Notes under the pieces: generated by a model
What the model was told of the DNA's origin: nothing
Seen by the model: only the letters and a program-made list of their open reading frames with translations
The model's database searches: none
In this document: one piece after another, positions 63,720-64,000 of the stretch
How the letters are laid out: every line of letters begins with the position of its first letter
Position numbering within the stretch: position 1 is the first letter of the stretch
Position numbers and translations under genes: made by a program
DNA from: Nocardia australiensis
GTDB lineage: Bacteria; Actinomycetota; Actinomycetes; Mycobacteriales; Mycobacteriaceae
Direction: 5' to 3'
Assembly (NCBI RefSeq): GCF_020733705.1
Contig: NZ_JAJFZM010000001.1
Location: forward strand, 2,976,001 to 3,040,000
Length of the DNA: 64,000 nt

Positions 63720-63748
63720 TACCCCACGCAGGAAAGTTGTCGAGGATA

Positions 63749-64000
63749 TGCGAGCCGAGTCCACAATGCGTTCCCGAACCGTGCTTGCTCAGCGAATTCG
63801 GCGATACCGACAAACTCGCGATCTACCGCGGCGCACCACCAAGGCGCCGCCGCCGTACGTTCGCAGCGAAGTGGACGAGATGATTCGATTGGCAGAAATG
63901 TGGTTGCCATTCGGCGGGCCGCCGGAAGAAGAGATCTTCATTCGGTTCGGCCTCACGAGACAGGCCTACCGAGCGAGGCTGGATCGGGTGCTGAAGGCCC
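63749..64000 (+). CDS. Hypothetical protein, DUF3263-like (3' end outside window)
   Basis: 84 codons visible from ATG 63749 and still open at the edge. Basic N-terminus (RSRTVLAQRIRRYRQTRDL), then EMIRLAEMWLPFGGPPEEEI and FIRFGLTRQAYRARLDRVL, a helix-turn-helix-like pattern similar to DUF3263 proteins. It follows the SDR by 29 bases and may be in the same operon. Confidence 0.6.

Overview
The window is high-GC actinobacterial chromosome, most likely Nocardia or a close mycolic-acid relative. The evidence is a multidomain type I fatty acid synthase followed directly by acpS, an ESX (type VII secretion) style giant toxin with a WXG100-type partner, a Gly-Ser-Cys L,D-transpeptidase lipoprotein, Excalibur, LysM and SLT secreted proteins, and many TetR, MarR and XRE regulators. 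The assignment comes from gene content only.

Layout. (1) 1-7663: the 3' part of fas, then acpS and a terminator. (2) 7925-16519: a minus-strand catabolic run made of an enolase-superfamily sugar-acid dehydratase, an MHS-type transporter, an FAH-family hydrolase, an SDR dehydrogenase and lutABC, with a divergent FCD-type GntR regulator. Read together, these fit a non-phosphorylative deoxy-sugar-acid route (L-fuconate or L-rhamnonate like) that ends in pyruvate plus L-lactate, with LutABC oxidising the lactate. A hairpin-rich stretch precedes the regulator. (3) 16540-18981: wreckage of IS30 and IS3 transposases, a TetR gene and an internally deleted TetR pseudogene. (4) 19143-27598: a type VII secretion toxin cassette with a WXG100-like protein, a YbaB-like protein and a 1,995-residue protein. 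The large protein carries a CpnT-like N-terminus, a J-domain HPDK motif, an AbiEii-like nucleotidyltransferase segment, a glycosyltransferase-like segment and a C-terminal EndoU-type nuclease. An AbiEi-type antitoxin gene converges on it 11 bp away, and a zinc-ribbon protein of unknown function lies beyond. (5) 27615-35930: housekeeping and envelope genes (Bcp, DUF3618, Excalibur protein, pirin, SLT transglycosylase, Nudix) and several regulator-target pairs with visible palindromic operators (MarR/pirin, MarR/cupin, CGNR/hydrolase). (6) 36000-40650: small secreted proteins, a flavoprotein monooxygenase, an ICMT-like methyltransferase, degraded genes, and a tyrosine-recombinase remnant beside tRNA-Lys(CTT). 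(7) 40958-50213: an L,D-transpeptidase, small secreted proteins, two XRE/TPR regulators (one locus more AT-rich than its surroundings), a GNAT acetyltransferase and a perfect 21-bp inverted repeat. (8) 50436-54290: a beta-lactamase-fold hydrolase, short genes and a gene-poor stretch. (9) 54294-61193: an HXXEE membrane protein, a 14-TM drug-efflux MFS protein, a DrrAB-like ABC exporter with its TetR, an SDR and an NmrA-like protein. (10) 61451-64000: an acyl-CoA dehydrogenase divergent from an SDR that lacks the usual catalytic Tyr, with two TGGTNNNACCA sites between them, and a partial gene at the edge.

Coding density is high in regions 1-5. Remnants cluster at 16.5-19 kb, 34-40.5 kb and 48-54.3 kb, which look like insertion and decay hot spots.
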